In this document: positions 42,157-54,296 of the stretch, piece by piece | How positions within the stretch are numbered: the first letter of the stretch is position 1 | Layout of the letters: each line of letters begins with the position of its first letter | Source of the DNA: Erythroxylum novogranatense | Lineage: Eukaryota > Streptophyta > Magnoliopsida > Malpighiales > Erythroxylaceae | DNA length: 64,000 nucleotides | Direction: 5' to 3' | Assembly: GCA_029891385.1 (NCBI GenBank) | Contig: CM057234.1 | Span: 27,266,350-27,330,349 of the forward strand | The notes under the pieces: model-generated | The model's database searches: none | Told to the model about the DNA's origin: nothing | The model's input: only the letters and a program-made list of their open reading frames with translations | Made by a program: the position numbers and the translations under genes

Positions 42157-43499
42157 AAGGACAGAACGACAAGGAAGAACACTAGATAGAGCTCGCCAAA
42201 TAACATTATGAACTTTCGGCGGTACTCATACTTTCCAAAACTTTTTCCAGACCACCGCATCCATTTGATCGTTTGTGTAAATCGACCCACAGCAAAAGCA
42301 TAAACCAATTTTACTGAATATTCCCCTCTTTGTTCAAATCTCCAACATAGACGATCAGGGGCTGCTCTTAACGATAAAGGAATGGACAATATCTTTTGTT
42401 GCTCATCTTCACTAAAAAGATCACGTAATTTGCCTCTATCCCATTGCCTACTTTGGATTAAATCTGACATCAAGTAAGAAGAACAGTTCAATAGGCGAGG
42501 AGAAGCAATTCTCATATTATCATTGTTAAGCAACCAAGGAGTATCCCAAATACCAATACTGTTACCACAACCCACTCTCTAATACACACCCTCTTGAAGA
42601 AACACCCTTGATTCCTAAATACTCCGCCATATATAACTAGGATTCGATCCCAAAGAAGAATAAAGAAACGAAGTCGTTAGGAAGTATTTCGCTTTTAAAA
42701 CACGGGCAACCAAAGATCCTGGATTGGTAAGAATTTTCCAACCTTGTTTCCTTAATAGAGCTAGATTGAACTCTCTTAGTCGCTTGAAGCCAAGCCCTCC
42801 AACTTCCTTAACTCTAGCCATCCTATCCCATGCCATCCACCTTATTCCTTTCTCATGATTAAATCCATTCCCTCACCAAAAGCCCTCCATCACCCTCTCA
42901 ATTTCTTGGCATAATGTTTTAGGGAGTAAGAAGAACCCCATAACATAATTCGGGATGGTTTGCAACACTATTTTCAAAAGAACCAATTTACCGGCCCTAG
43001 AGAGAGGTCTTCTCTTCCATGAATTCAATCGTCGCCAAACTCTCTCTTTAATAAAACCAAACACTGCTTTCTTATTACTCCCTACATAAGATGGAATACC
43101 CAAATAAGTACTAAGAGTATCCTTTTCTTCAACTTCCAACACACTACAAACCGCATCTTGAGTTCCTCTAGGCGTGTTCTTCGAAAAAGAAATGGAGGAA
43201 TTTCAATTTATTTTTTGTCATGAAGCCGATTCATAAGTATTGAGAATCTGCTTCAAAACCCCAACTTCCATAGTGCTAGCCTCAAAGAACACTAGACTAT
43301 CATCTGCAAAGAACAAATGCAAGATAGATGGACCACCTCTAGAAATCTTACCAGCATGCAACTGACCATTCCAAACCCCCACTTGAATTAATTTCGAAAG
43401 ACCCTCAGCACATAATATAAATGAATAAGGGGATAAAGGGTCACCTTGTCGAAGTCCACGAGTCGGTAAGATCGGGCCAATTTCAGAACCATTTTGCAA
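42157..43499 (-). pseudogene. LINE-2 reverse transcriptase C-terminal part
   Basis: Minus-strand pieces: GPILPTRGLRQGDPLSPYSF and LHLFFADDSLVFFEAS with the catalytic FADD at 43299-43310 (43499-43218); YLGIPSYVGSNKKAVF and WKRRPLSRAGKLVLLK (43142-42873); WDRMARVKEVGGLGFKRLR (42836-42615); and WDTPWLL with ADRLCWRFEQRGEYSVK (42575-42135). This is the standard order of the RT palm, thumb and downstream connection in plant L1 elements. Frameshifts and stops separate the pieces. Confidence 0.88.
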
Positions 43500-44575
43500 A
43501 ACCTAGTACTAAACAGTGGAGATACATTCAAAAATAAGCTGTACCCAACGATGGTCAAACCCCATAGCAGTCAAAACATCCCAAACAAAGTTCCATTCCA
43601 TCCGATCATACGCCTTGCTAATGTCCATCTTGAGCGAAACAGAATAATGAGAACCCTTACTGCGTCGTTGAAAAGTATGCATCATCTCATAGGCAAGGAT
43701 ACAATTATCTTGTATTAATCTCTTTGGAATAAATGCGCCTTGGCTTTATGAGATAATCAAAGGTAAAATATGCCGAAGTCGATTAGCAATCATCTTCGTA
43801 ACAATCTTCATCACCATATTGCAAAGCGCAATGGATCTGAGTTTCGTCATCAATTCTGGCAAGTTAACTTTAGGGACTAGCACAATAGCCGTATCATTAA
43901 GGCTTAAAGAAATACGTCTCTCATGTAAAATAGAAAGAAAAAAATCAGCAACATCTCACCCAATCAAATCCCAATAGGCTTGAAAGAACCCTGGTTTAAA
44001 ACCATCCAAACCTAGAGATTTATCCGGCTTTATTGAAAAGACTGTCGAACGAACATCGTCTATCGAATATTCAGCCATCAACATATCATTATGTTCTGGG
44101 GACACCACCAAGTCAAGTAGATTCACCACTGGAGTAGTCTCACAATGCTAGGAAGAAAACAATTGAGCAAAATAATTATGCATGAAACGATCCAAACCAA
44201 TATCTCATGTAAATCAATTGCCATAGTCATCACGCAGCTTCTCAATTTTATTCTTATTCCTACAAGCAGTAACAACACAATGAAAGAAACGAGTATTACA
44301 ATGACCACCCTAAAGCCAATATTCTTTAGTACGCTGCTTCCAGAAGATCTCTTTGGCTTCTAACAATTCATGGTATCTTGTCTTGGCTTGAATAAATTGC
44401 TGCACATTTGAAGAGACTCTCGAACCTCTTAATTCCTTCATGAGTCGCTTACAAGACCCGATTTCAACTTTATGGAGATCTTTTAGCTCTTGACCACACT
44501 GACATATCGCCTCCCCACATTAACCCAATCTGTCCATCAGATTACAATTCCCATTCACTGCCCAACAATCAACAA
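43500..44575 (-). pseudogene. LINE-2 reverse transcriptase N-terminal part, decayed
   Basis: The minus strand between endonuclease and the FADD block is cut by many stops. Readable remnants include LGLDGFKPGFFQAYWD near 43970-44020 (the KAPGPDG block), SLKMDISKAYDRMEWNFV near 43580-43640 and a fragment RCNTRFFHCVVTACRNKNKI near 44240-44300. These fit L1 RT order, so the domain was complete before decay. Confidence 0.75.
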
Positions 44576-45349
44576 TCAATTCACGGCATCCTGATTCTTG
44601 AACCTAAGAGTTTTCAAACTTAAAATGTGGCTTGTAATTCCACATACGAAACAACGATATTGAAGAAATATAGGATAGTGATCTAAGGACGTAATATCTA
44701 ATACCTCAGCTTTACCATAACTGAACTGTTGAAGCCATAGATCATTCACCAAAATTTTGTGAAGCTTCTCCTCTTTCAGATGACCACTATGACGACTATG
44801 CTCCCACGTAAAAGGATGCCCAACCATAGGGAAATCTGACAAACTCGAATCAAGAATAGCTTGTCGAAATCCATTAATGAGATTAATAGGTTGAGGACGT
44901 CCACCTTTTTTCTCCCAACTAGAAAGAAGGTCATTAAAATTTCCTAGGCAAACCCAAGGTAAATCGGAATGGGAAGCATGACTGCGAAGTACTTGCCAAG
45001 AACTAGCTCTATGAGAACGCTCAGGTTCTCCATAAAAACCTGTGATTCGCCATTTACCAAGTAACTCAACTTCAACTTCAACATCAATGTGACGAACAAA
45101 AGAGCTAATAATATTAACATCATTAACACCTTTCCAAAGTAAAGCCAAACCCCCACTACGACCAATGCAATCAACAGAAAAGAAACCATCGTAACCCAAC
45201 AAAAGTTTTATTTCTTCAAGTTTATTTTGAAAACATAAAGTTTCAATTAAAAATACAAATTGTGGCTTTTTGTATCTAATTAATTCCTTCAAGACACGTA
45301 CTGCTCGTGGGTAGCCAATCCCACGACAATTCCAGCTAAGAGTACTCAT
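44576..45349 (-). pseudogene. LINE-2 endonuclease domain (open, 257 residues)
   Basis: Starts MSTLSWNCRGIGYPRAVRVL at 45349 and is open to 44576. Apurinic-type endonuclease motifs: WNCRG (metal-site Asn), FLIETL (catalytic Glu), GFYGEPERSHR, WVCLGNFNDLL (the usual GDFN reads GNFN), HPFTWEH and SLDHYPIFLQ (the usual SDH reads LDH). Two conserved catalytic positions therefore look altered, although the frame is open. The intact protein would nick target DNA to prime reverse transcription. Confidence 0.85.
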
Positions 45350-45363
45350 TTATGTCGGTGGGC

Positions 45364-46223
45364 CTAGAAATGATGGCCAACTATTGGTGGGTTCTTCAGA
45401 ATCGAAGTGTTAACGAAGCCTGAAGAGGTGTTATTAGTAACCTGATCGGGATCGTTATTAGGCCCATCATTCAAAGGCCTTCTTCTCCTGGAGTCCGTAA
45501 AAGTAAAACTATCACTAGAGTTACCATCGGATTTTCTCCCTTCCATATTATCCCCTAAAGCATGGTCATTCAAAATTTGATTCCCAGCAGAATTAACGGC
45601 ACCGTGAAACAAGGTATTAGCCATATTAGTCCCATGATTTTCACCCTTTCTAAAACAAGCACAGTCAGTGCCACCACCCGTTGGAATGGCAGGGCCCTCC
45701 ACTAACCAACGAGAACCTATCGTCGATTGATTCTGACAGGAAGCTCGGATTTCAGGACCAAAACGGCGAACCACCTGCTTAACATGACTTTCAAGAAGAC
45801 ACTTGCAAAACTTCTCTGTACGATCCAACATCCCACATATGAAACAAACATTAGGGAGCTTTTCCCAGGCGAACGAGACAGTCAACCAATTGCCTTTCTC
45901 ATGATGAAACTTCTTAGTGCCAACAATGGGAGTACTAACATCCTTCTTTATACAAATTTGCATATAGGAATTCCACGAGCAGTGAAAATTATTCGAATAA
46001 AAAAAACAAACTCTCCCAAGAAATTACCAAGCCTGTCAAGAACAGCGTCAAACTGAAAGCCAGAATCCAATCCATGTATCTGAACCCATATTAACACATA
46101 ATATAAAGAAACATCAGCTGATCGTTGATTCTCTCCCACCCGATTCAATAGAAGCAGATTGTTCGAAAAAGTACAAGGAGACATGTCCAAAGTTCGCTCA
46201 ACATTTTGGTTGTATTTAAACAT
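45364..46223 (-). pseudogene. LINE-2 ORF1 with CCHC knuckle, frameshifted
   Basis: The minus strand from 46223 reads MFKYNQNVERTLDMSPCTFSN, WVQIHGLDSGFQFDAVLDRL and LGEFVFF, a DUF4283-type RNA-binding fold. After a frame change near 45955 it continues KGNWLTVSFAWEKLPNVCFIC. The knuckle CFICGMLDRTEKFCKC has a variant spacing in which the usual His is absent (Arg). It ends in a polar Asp/Asn/Ser-rich tail at 45364, just before the endonuclease ATG. ORF1 and ORF2 are adjacent, as normal for L1. Confidence 0.78.
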
Positions 46224-46236
46224 TCATAAATGTTTG

Positions 46237-47617
46237 GTTTTACTTAAATTTTAAGCAAAGTTTTTTATTCTTTTTTTAACCCTTTCGTCTAATGTTTAAA
46301 AGGCCAAAAGCACAAATTAGACATTAAAGTATAAGTTGATTGCGTTTTAAGGTATTCAAAATGGACATTAAAGTTTGTAAAATGTTTAAAATAAACTTTG
46401 AGTCGCAAAAAATTGAATGAAGTTAATTCTCTGTCCATTACATATTTACGCAAACGATAGTGTAACACAAATATTATATTTTCAATATAAGCCTACTGTT
46501 TTTGTATCAAAACTGTTTCACCAATTTAATTATAATTAACCTTAATTAACTACTTAATTACAATATGGTTAATAAAATTCTCAAACAACTTAAATAATCC
46601 TAATTCCTAATAAAACTTAATTCTTAATTTCTCCCAATGTCTAAGGGCTTCCAACGTCAATGGCTATCTGTGAGACTTGCACTTGTTCACTCCAAATCGT
46701 TCAACAACTTTGGAATATTGAGTTGAGGACATTATTGTCATACAGTTTTCCGATAGAAACTATAGCTAGATCATAAAAGAGGTGTCATTAATTGGTGCGT
46801 AGGCCTATTAACTCGAAGTTTGGAGGTGCCATTAATTAGAGTGTTCTCTCACTTTTCTAATATAAAATGTGACATTAATTGGTGCGTAGGCCTATTAACT
46901 CGAAGTTTGGAGGTGTCATTAATTAGAGTGTTCTCTCACTTTTCTAATATAAAATGCCCTTCAAGAGATCGCTGGAAGTTCTTTGCTTACTTGCAAAATG
47001 TCAAATCCAAGTAACTTGGAAGTGAAGTGGCAAAATATGAAAATCTCTCTTTTCCATTACTATATTTTTCTAAGAAAAATCTACTGCTTTAGGCTCCTAA
47101 GAGCTTATATTATGATGAAAATCTTAGGTCTACTTTACACTTTTTACCGATTTAGAAAAGATCACAATGTTTGAAAATCATCTGATTGATGAATTTTTTA
47201 ATCTCGTCAGATTCTATCAATTAAGTAGCATGTCACTATTAACATGATTTTTTAAAATTTATCCCTTTATATAAGAGTCATCAGTATTATGTGGAACCGA
47301 GATGACAATAATAGACCTCATATAAGTAACACTATGCTTCAAATTCTTTATTGTCATAACAATTCATTAAGACTGTTTATTGAAAATGCACAATGTAGTC
47401 TTATATCTTTCAATTGGGTGAATACTCGATTGTCAAAATCCTACTTTAAGATTAAACTTGGAAAAGATAACATTATTTTGAGTCCCCCGTTGCCCTAAAA
47501 ATTTTCTACCTGATAGCCATTCATACAATTCTAACCATGGAACATCGTCAGCGTTGTCATTGCTATCATAAGTTCGATGGGTTTCACTATTGCCATCATC
47601 TTATAATTTAAGTCTTA
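46237..47617. other. Intergenic stretch with an 87-bp tandem duplication
   Basis: No gene recognised. The only structure seen is the duplication at 46782-46955. The left part (46237-46620) is AT-rich; the right part has scattered short open stretches without family resemblance. Confidence 0.45.
46782..46955. repeat. Two tandem 87-bp units
   Basis: The units at 46782-46868 and 46869-46955 differ by only about three bases; the shared word ATTGGTGCGTAGGCCTATTA starts at 46791 and 46878. Each unit contains an internal partial repeat (GTGTCATTAATT / GTGCCATTAATT). High identity points to a recent duplication. Confidence 0.9.
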
Positions 47618-47622
47618 TTGTA

Positions 47623-47938
47623 TGTAAAATAAAGTAGAGAATAACAGTAAGTGAGGAAATAGTATTCTTTCATCCATTGTATAGAAACCTCTAAGGATTA
47701 TTTATACACGAGACAAAGCTATTCTATTGGTTGGTTACCCTAGAATCAAGGGAAAAACTAACTACCGAATCAGACAACTGGTTTATTCCTTAGCTACGTA
47801 CAGTAACAAACTGTGTCAAGAGGAAGGGCTATGTACAAGGGAAATAAAATGGAACCAAATTTGGGCCCGATGGTGTTGTTGTAGCTAGCCCAGTAAAGCA
47901 GGTGTCATTGGGTCTTCTATTCATTGGGTCTTCTATCA
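47623..47938 (-). repeat. Copia-2 3' LTR (left copy)
   Basis: Plus-strand start TGTAAAATAAAG, end TTCTATCA. It ends with a short repeat, ATTGGGTCTTCTAT, in two tandem copies. It is close to the right LTR, with about a dozen substitutions by eye. Confidence 0.92.
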
Positions 47939-48374
47939 CGCCCCCTTCAAGTTGATGGTTTGGTTGAAAACCAACAATCCCGACTTGACTAACGAGACTC
48001 CAAAACACGCGTGAGGGAAGGGCTTTTGTAAAAATATCAGCGAGTTGCTGATTGATCTTCACGTGCTTCAACTCGAGGAACCCTAAGTTCACGTAGTCAC
48101 GAACCAGATGAAGATCGATCTCCAAATGTTTTGTCCTTTCATAGAAGACCGGATTTTTCAAGATGTGGATGGCTACTTGATTGTCACAATACAAAGGTAA
48201 GGGTTTCTTGACCTGGATCTGGAAAGTTTCAAGCAACTATGTCATCCATTTTAACTCGCAGGTCGTCGAGGCCAAGCTTCTATATTCTGATTCAGCTGAT
48301 GAGCGACCCACTGTCGACTATTTCTTCATTTTCTAGGAGATCGACGATCGGCCAAGGAACACACAGAAGCCCGT
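47829..48374 (-). pseudogene. Copia-2 RNase H, broken
   Basis: After RT, minus-strand pieces in several frames give the RNase H: KSTVGRSSAESEYRSLA-like wording near 48270-48330, then [37 protein letters not shown] (key blocks CDN and RTKHIEID) and [11 protein letters not shown]. The last frame runs on into the LTR. Stops and a frame change near 48375 and 48237 break it. Confidence 0.85.
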
Positions 48375-49439
48375 TCAGGAGCGCCTGGAGAAAGCACAGC
48401 TTCCCAAATCCGCATCAGAATATGCTTTAAGGTGAGGGTTCTCTTCCGTTGCGTAAAAAATCCCCAAATTTTGGGTTCCGTTAAGGTATTTCATCACTCT
48501 CTTTACTGCTGCCCAGTGTGGGATCCTAGGGTTACTCATAAACTGGCTGAGTTGTTGTGTGACATACGTAGGTCTTGTGAACCCCAAATACTGTAATTTT
48601 CCCACCAATCTACAGTATTCTTCGGGTTTCTCAAATAACTCACCTTTGTCAATTGTCAATTTTGTTCCAGGGACTATGGGTGTTGTACAAGGGGAGCAGT
48701 CCAGTAAATTGTGTACCTTCAGGATGTCCCGAATATACTTGCCCTGGGTAAGCATCATTCCACTTTCTCCTCTTTCTATTTCAATGCCTAAGAAAAACTT
48801 TGCATAACCCAGATCATTGATAGTGAATTTCGTATTTAAAGCCTTCTTAATAACTTCCATTTGTTCTTCATCTGCACCTCTAATTAGGATGTCATCCACG
48901 TATATAATTACTGCTATGAAGTCATCCTTTGTGCCCTTAGTAAACAGACAGTGATCTGCTTCAGATTTAGTGAAACCCATTAAGGACAGTGTGGAGGATA
49001 GCTCTTTGTTCCTTTGTCTCCCAGCTTGCTTTAACCAGTAGATTGACCTGATTAATTTGCATACCTGTCCTGGCTCGGCTTTGCTATAGCCTTGAGGTGG
49101 TAGCATGTACAATTCTTCCTCTAGATAGCCATGGAGAAAAGCATCATTTATATCACATTGGTGTATTGACCATTTCTTTGAGGCAGCGATAGCTAGAAAC
49201 ATCCTTATTGTCAGAACCTTTTCTACTGGGGAGAAGACTTCTGAATAGTCAGCTCTCTCTTTTTGACAAAACCCCTTTGCTACAAGTCTAGATTTTAGGT
49301 TATCCACGGTTCCATCTGAGTTATATTTTATTTTGTAGACCCATTTCGAGGCTATGGCCTTTTTCCCTTTAGTTAGTTCGGTAAGTTCCCAAGTTCCATT
49401 CTTCTCAAGGGCAGACAATTGCTCATGTATAGACTGCAC
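48375..49439 (-). pseudogene. Copia-2 reverse transcriptase (long open segment)
   Basis: An open stretch of 354 residues from 49439. It contains KNGTWELTEL, ASKWVYKIKYNSDGTV, the catalytic Asp in QCDINDAFLHGYLEE, IYWLKQAGRQRNKEL (normally YGLKQA.RQW), IIYVDDILIRGAD with the YVDD box, LGYAKFFLGIEI and MKYLNGTQNLGIFY. The RT domain is essentially complete in one frame and lacks only its fusion to integrase and RNase H. Substitutions in the GLKQA and QW positions suggest loss of constraint. Confidence 0.9.
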
Positions 49440-50002
49440 CCACCTTTAGTCCTTACTAGCAGTTTCATAAGATAGAGGTTCAAACATTCTAGAAACATTA
49501 CCTATATAACTGTTGTAACTTTTGCTGTGTTTGATGTCTAACTTGCTAACTCCTTCTTCCCTTGTTCCTGCAGGACAACAAAACCGTAACACTGTATTGC
49601 AATCATCAAGGGAATGAATGAACTGATGTGTTGTAGTTTGAAGGACATAATCTTGCAGGTATTTTGGGGTTGTGTGTGGTCTGTTGTTTTTCCTTTGTGG
49701 GACATCATTAGGTTGGGCATTTTGGGTTGGTAAATTATTCTGTGGTGTGTAGTTGGGTGGCTCATGATCAGGTGTAAGGGGTCTTGTTCGGTTGGTAAGT
49801 GGTCGATCATGGTAGGCATTTGTGTGGGAAAATTTGCATTTTCATTTTTCAGGGTGTCAGTAAACAGGGGTTCAGATTCTCTTATGGCATTTGTAGCACT
49901 GTCTGCAAAGGGAAAGACTTTTTCATGGAACATTACATCTCTTGATACAAAAACTGACTTAGTGTCTAAATCCATAACCCTGTAGGCCTTGTAATCGGGC
50001 AT
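49440..50002 (-). pseudogene. Copia-2 integrase tail / linker
   Basis: The minus strand from 50002 begins with YKAYRVMDLDTKSVFVSRDV, the conserved block after Copia integrase, then a Pro/Thr/His-rich linker up to a stop near 49538. A TAG at about 49443 separates it from RT. Confidence 0.8.
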
Positions 50003-51251
50003 GTATCCAAAGAAAACAAATCTTTTAGATCTAGGATCAAGTTTAGTTCTTTTGGGTGTTCTGTTTAGAGCAAAACAGAGGCAACCAAAGACACTGATGT
50101 GTTCATAACTAGTTTTTTTCTGTGCAGCTTCTCAAAAGGACTCCTCCACCCTAAGACCTTGGATGGGATTCGGTTTATAAGGTAAGTGGCTGTTAACAAA
50201 GCTTCCCCCCAATACCCCTTAGGCAATTTAGCTTGGAAAAGTAGGGCTCTAGTAATTTGAAGCAAATGTTTGTGTTTGATTTCTACAACACCATTTTGCT
50301 GTGGTGTGTAGGGACTGCTTTTTTGGTGTTGGATTCCCATCTCCTTAAAAGTGGTAATGCACTCTTGATTTAGAAATTCCCTTCCATTGTCTGTCTGAAT
50401 TTTTAAAACTTTGGTATCAAATTGCCTCTCAATGTTCTTAAGTAAGTGCTTTATAGTTTGCTGTGTTTGGTGTTTATGTCTTAGTAAAAAGGTCCATGTG
50501 GCTCTAGTAAAATCATCCACAATATTAAGAAAGTAATGTGACCTACCCATAGTAGAAACAGTATAGGGCCCCCGTAGATCCATGTGGATAATTTCAAAGG
50601 GTCTGTCTGTATGTATGTTATGTTTTTGGAAGGGTTTTCTGTGCTGTTTAGCTAGGGGCACACTTGACATTCATGTTTGCAAGGAATAAAAAGCTTTACT
50701 TCATTGATATGTTGTAGTTTTCCTTTGGAAACATGCCCTAATCTAGAATGCCACAAATCAAAGCTAATCGAAACATTGAGGGCAACATTCTTAGTTCTAT
50801 AAAATTCTAAAGAGGGACCTTTCAGGCTATTTGAGGGTAGGAAACTTTCTGGAGTTAGCTCATAGAGTCCATTCATTTCGTTGATGATTGCCACAATATT
50901 ATTAGTCCGAAGGTCCTGCAAAAACAGCTTGTTAGATAGAAAAACAGCAGCAATTTCATTCTGTGTGGTTAATTTGTTGATTGATAGCAAGTTCTTGAAA
51001 AACTGAGGGATATGTAAGATTTCTTTGAGTACTATTTTATTCCTTATTTGTGCCCGGCCAGTGTGTGCCACTTCCTGTTTGCTTCCATCAGGGAGAGTTA
51101 TATGATCATATGCGTTATCATTTCCCACATAATTAGTGCATGTACTTAGGTCTGCTGTCATATGTGTTGAGACTCCGGAATCAATGAGCCAAGAATCAGT
51201 GTGTTTAAAAACAGTGCTTACAGAAGGTGCAACATTACCTGCATAGTGTTG
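50003..51251 (-). pseudogene. Copia-2 protease and integrase, broken
   Basis: Minus strand: DSWLIDSGVSTHMT near 51150-51190 holds the protease active site (DSG). The pre-integrase block is LWHSRLGHVSKGKL with CKHECQVC (HHCC). A one-base frame change near 50660 precedes the integrase core: first Asp in IIHMDLRGPY, second in IQTDNGREFL, Glu in QNGVVEIKHKHLL. The open core extends to 50065. The intact enzyme would process and integrate the cDNA. Confidence 0.88.
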
Positions 51252-52327
51252 CTATCCTGAATAGTTTACCTCCCCAGTGATTTTTCCTTTAATGGCTTTG
51301 CTTATCTCCTGTTGGATGAAATCAGCAAGACCAGATGATATTTGTCCAGTCCATGTTTGTTCTTCACTCTGCACTTGTGTGTTGTCTGCAGGGTTATCTG
51401 GTGTGTGAACCATCTTTGCCTTCCCTTTCTCCTTCTGTGCAGTGAGTTCCTCGTACAATTCAGGGACCCCGTGGATTTTGAAACAAGTTTCCAAGGTGTG
51501 TCCATTCTTCTTGCATTTCTCACAGTATTTGTCCTCCTTCTTGAGATATGTCCTTTGCTTGAATTGATATTCCTCCCCCCTTTCTTCCATCCACTTGTCT
51601 ATTTAGCTAGCATTGCTATGTTTGGAGTACACTCCATATTAGAATTAACCACCCTTTGTCTTTCAATAGTTTGGAGCATAGAGAAGGGTTTGTTTATTGG
51701 AGGTAGTGGTTCCATTAGCATGATTTGATTAACAACATGTTCAAACTCATCATTGAGTCCCATCAAAAACTACACAAGTCTGTGAGTATTTTCTTTTGTA
51801 ATGATAGTTCTTGCAGCATCACAAGTGCACATAGGTGTAGGGCTTAAGCTGGACAAATTATCCCATAATTTTTTTAATTTAGTGTAATAAGCAGAAACTG
51901 TTAATGTACCTTGTTTCTGGGAATTGATCTCCCTATCTATTTGATACAATAGGGGTCCATTAGCTTCACCAAACCTTTCTTGTAGCTCTACCCAAAGTTC
52001 TCTGGTAGTTAGAAAGGATAAGAAGGCATCTGCTAGATCTTTTACCATAGCATTGAGGATCCATGATTTTACCATGTTGTCTGCTCTTCTCCATTTTGCT
52101 TGTAATGTTGCATCTTTTGTGGGCATTGTGCAGGATCCATTAATGAAGGACAACTTATCCTTTGTACATAGGGCTATGGTCATAGATTTGCTCCAGGTAA
52201 AATAGTTATTGCCATTGAAGGGAGTGGTGACAAGCACAGCTCCGGGGTTTTCAGTATTGGTGACTGAGTAGGGTTCATGCTCATTTGCTGTGGGTATATT
52301 TGTAGTGCTAGATCCACTGTTACCCAT
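51252..52327 (-). pseudogene. Copia-2 gag, with stops
   Basis: The start MGNSGSSTTN lies at 52327. Gag domains: PGAVLVTTPFNGNNYFTWSK, WILNAMVKDLADAFLS and ELWVELQERFGEANGPLLYQ. TAG codons near 51768 and 51602 interrupt FLMGLNDEFEHV and the linker. The zinc knuckle CEKCKKNGHTLETC (CX2CX4HX4C) is intact at about 51485-51530. A stop near 51252 precedes the protease. Without the TAGs the frame would run through, so the gag is damaged mainly by point changes. Confidence 0.88.
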
Positions 52328-52376
52328 TGTATTGGATATAGCATATTAGGGCAGATTAGAGTAGAGGAATCAGATT

Positions 52377-52389
52377 GGCTCTGATACCA
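52377..52389 (-). other. Copia-2 primer-binding site
   Basis: Minus-strand TGGTATCAGAGCC directly abuts the 5' (right) LTR and matches the iMet tRNA 3' end. Confidence 0.9.
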
Positions 52390-52705
52390 TGTAAAATAAA
52401 GTAGAGAATAGCAGTAGGTAAGGAAAGAGTATTCTTTCATCCATTGTATAGAAACCTCCAAGGATTATTTATACACGAGACAAAGCTATTCTATTGGTTG
52501 GTTACCCTAGAATCAAGGGAAAAACTAACTACCGAATCAGACAGCTGGTTTATTCCTTAGCTACGCATGATGAATGATCGTGTCAAGAGGAAGGGCTATG
52601 TACAAGGGAAATAAAATGGAACCAAAGTTGGGCCCGATGGTGTTGTTGTAGCTAGCCCATTAAAACTGGTGTCATTGGGTCTTCTATTCATTGGGTCTTC
52701 TATCA
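52390..52705 (-). repeat. Copia-2 5' LTR (right copy)
   Basis: Same ends and same 316-bp length as the left copy. Differences include GTACAGTAACAAACTG versus GCATGATGAATGATCG in one short patch, plus scattered single changes. Confidence 0.92.
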
Positions 52706-52864
52706 TTGTCTTCATCCTTTACTTGTTTGTTTGTCAGTGTCGAGTGTTTAGCAAATAGTGTGAGCAATGCTTCTGTATTATAACATTCTATCATCATTAT
52801 TACCTTAATATAATCTAATATTGTGACTTAGAAGTGAATCGTAGTTAGAACCCTTAGAGTGAAC

Positions 52865-54281
52865 TGTTAGTAGTGTGCCCTAGGCCAATGGATATTTGTG
52901 ATTCATGTATTAACATTATGACTTGTTAATAATATATTAAGAGGTATTCCTTTATATATGCATGTATTTCGTTTATGTAATGTGATTTACATTCCATGAA
53001 TAGTATTAGATTTATGTCATCAAGTATGTGACTTGATAGTAAAACCATAAGCGTTATAACACTATTCTAGATCGTCACAGTCGATCATTATTAGTGGAAC
53101 AATAATGAATTAAGACTAGTATGTGTTCGATTGATGATCACGCTTTCTCGATCATAGATATGAGATATCAAATCGAAACATAGATATATGTTAGAGAACA
53201 TATATTGGACCGACCCACATAAAGAATACTACATGGTTTCATGTCATCGGTGATTCTTTATATGGTTTGACTTTAGTCCTTTGACTGAAGTCATCATGGT
53301 TCCCTACATGAGGAATTTAGTGTTTTGATATTAGACTAAGTTATTTTAACCGAAATAACATATAGTCTTATGTTGGATACTAAATGAATCATGCAGAGGA
53401 TGTGAATGACGTAGATGGGATTTGTACCTCTCTTAAATGAGAGAAATATCATTTGGGCCTCTTGACAAGTGTGACCGAAGAAATGCATGGCGTGCTCAAA
53501 TGAATTGATGAAGAGTCATCAATGTCATTTGTTATAATCACCAACTTGGGGATCAAGAAACTATGATTAATCAAAGATTGACATGTACCATGCCTTGTGA
53601 TTAATCTTGATATCGTGTTACAAAAGGATGAGCCTATAACCATAGTTCTGTGTTAAATCGGATTATCGATCCTCATTTGATTTGGGTAGTCATAATGTCT
53701 TGCTAAAGGCCGCTTATGACTTATGGGCCTCAAGTGTGATCGCCCATTGCCAACATCAAATGAGCCTACAGGGTCGCACACAAAGAGTAATGTGATCTGG
53801 GCTTATTCTCTTGGGCCTAATTTATTAGGTGTTGAATAAATATATTTAGATATATTTATTGGGCTAGATTTAATTAAGTTATCGGGCTTTTATTATATAT
53901 GATATAATGGGCCGAAACTTAATAGGGCCTGAATGAGATTAGGGTTTCTTTATAAATAGAGAAACTTAGGTCTCATTAGGTTAAGGGAAGAAAAGACGAA
54001 ACCCTAGCCGCCATCCGAGAGAATAATTGTGCGACGTTCGGAAGAGTTTCTGAACGTGCTAGCACACTACAGCCGCAGCCCGGATTGTGCATGCTTGTGT
54101 GGATACCGGTAGAGGGCATTAGCGATTTGCAGTGTCTTGGAATCCGAAAAAAAAAAGAAGCAACCTATCTACGAAAATAAGGTATTTTCGTTAATCCTTC
54201 GTGTTTTCGATTATACGTGATATTTTTGTATGGTCTTTTCCGCAGCGTATTGTGAATACTCGGACAGTACACGATCCAACA
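52865..54281 (+). repeat. Angela-B 5' LTR (1,417 bp)
   Basis: A clear TATA box, TATAAATAG, lies at 53951-53959, followed by the likely transcript start. GGGCC words recur around 53700-53930. It is highly similar to the 3' LTR, with mainly one-base indels and a few substitutions. Confidence 0.93.
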
Positions 54282-54282
54282 G

Positions 54283-54296
54283 TGGTATCAAAGCCA
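54283..54296 (+). other. Angela-B primer-binding site
   Basis: TGGTATCAAAGCCA matches the iMet tRNA complement except for one A in place of G. It begins one base after the 5' LTR. Confidence 0.85.

Larger units (their letters stand above)
41311..46236 (-). mobile_element. LINE-2: L1-type LINE with RNase H, nearly complete
   Basis: Minus-strand order from 46223 to 41314: DUF4283-like ORF1 with a CCHC knuckle, endonuclease, reverse transcriptase with FADD, zf-RVT, and a C-terminal type-I RNase H. The total of about 4.9 kb is close to full length. Ends are placed by coding limits; a T-rich run at 41279-41284 may be the A-tail, but no target duplication was found. It differs from LINE-1 in wording and in its RNase H domain, so it is a separate family. 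Confidence 0.85.
47623..52705 (-). mobile_element. Copia-2: minus-strand Ty1/Copia element
   Basis: Two 316-bp LTRs (47623-47938 and 52390-52705) bound a 5,083-bp element read on the minus strand. The flanks TTGTA and TTGTC match at 4 of 5 bases; ATTGT fits both sides if the edge is moved by one base. It has an iMet PBS next to the right LTR, a purine tract CTTGAAGGGGGCG next to the left LTR, and the order gag, protease, integrase, RT, RNase H. Gag has the Copia-specific N-terminal domain seen in LVTTPFNGNNYFTWSKSM (PF14244-like). Several stops, often TAG at former CAG codons, inactivate it. Confidence 0.93.
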
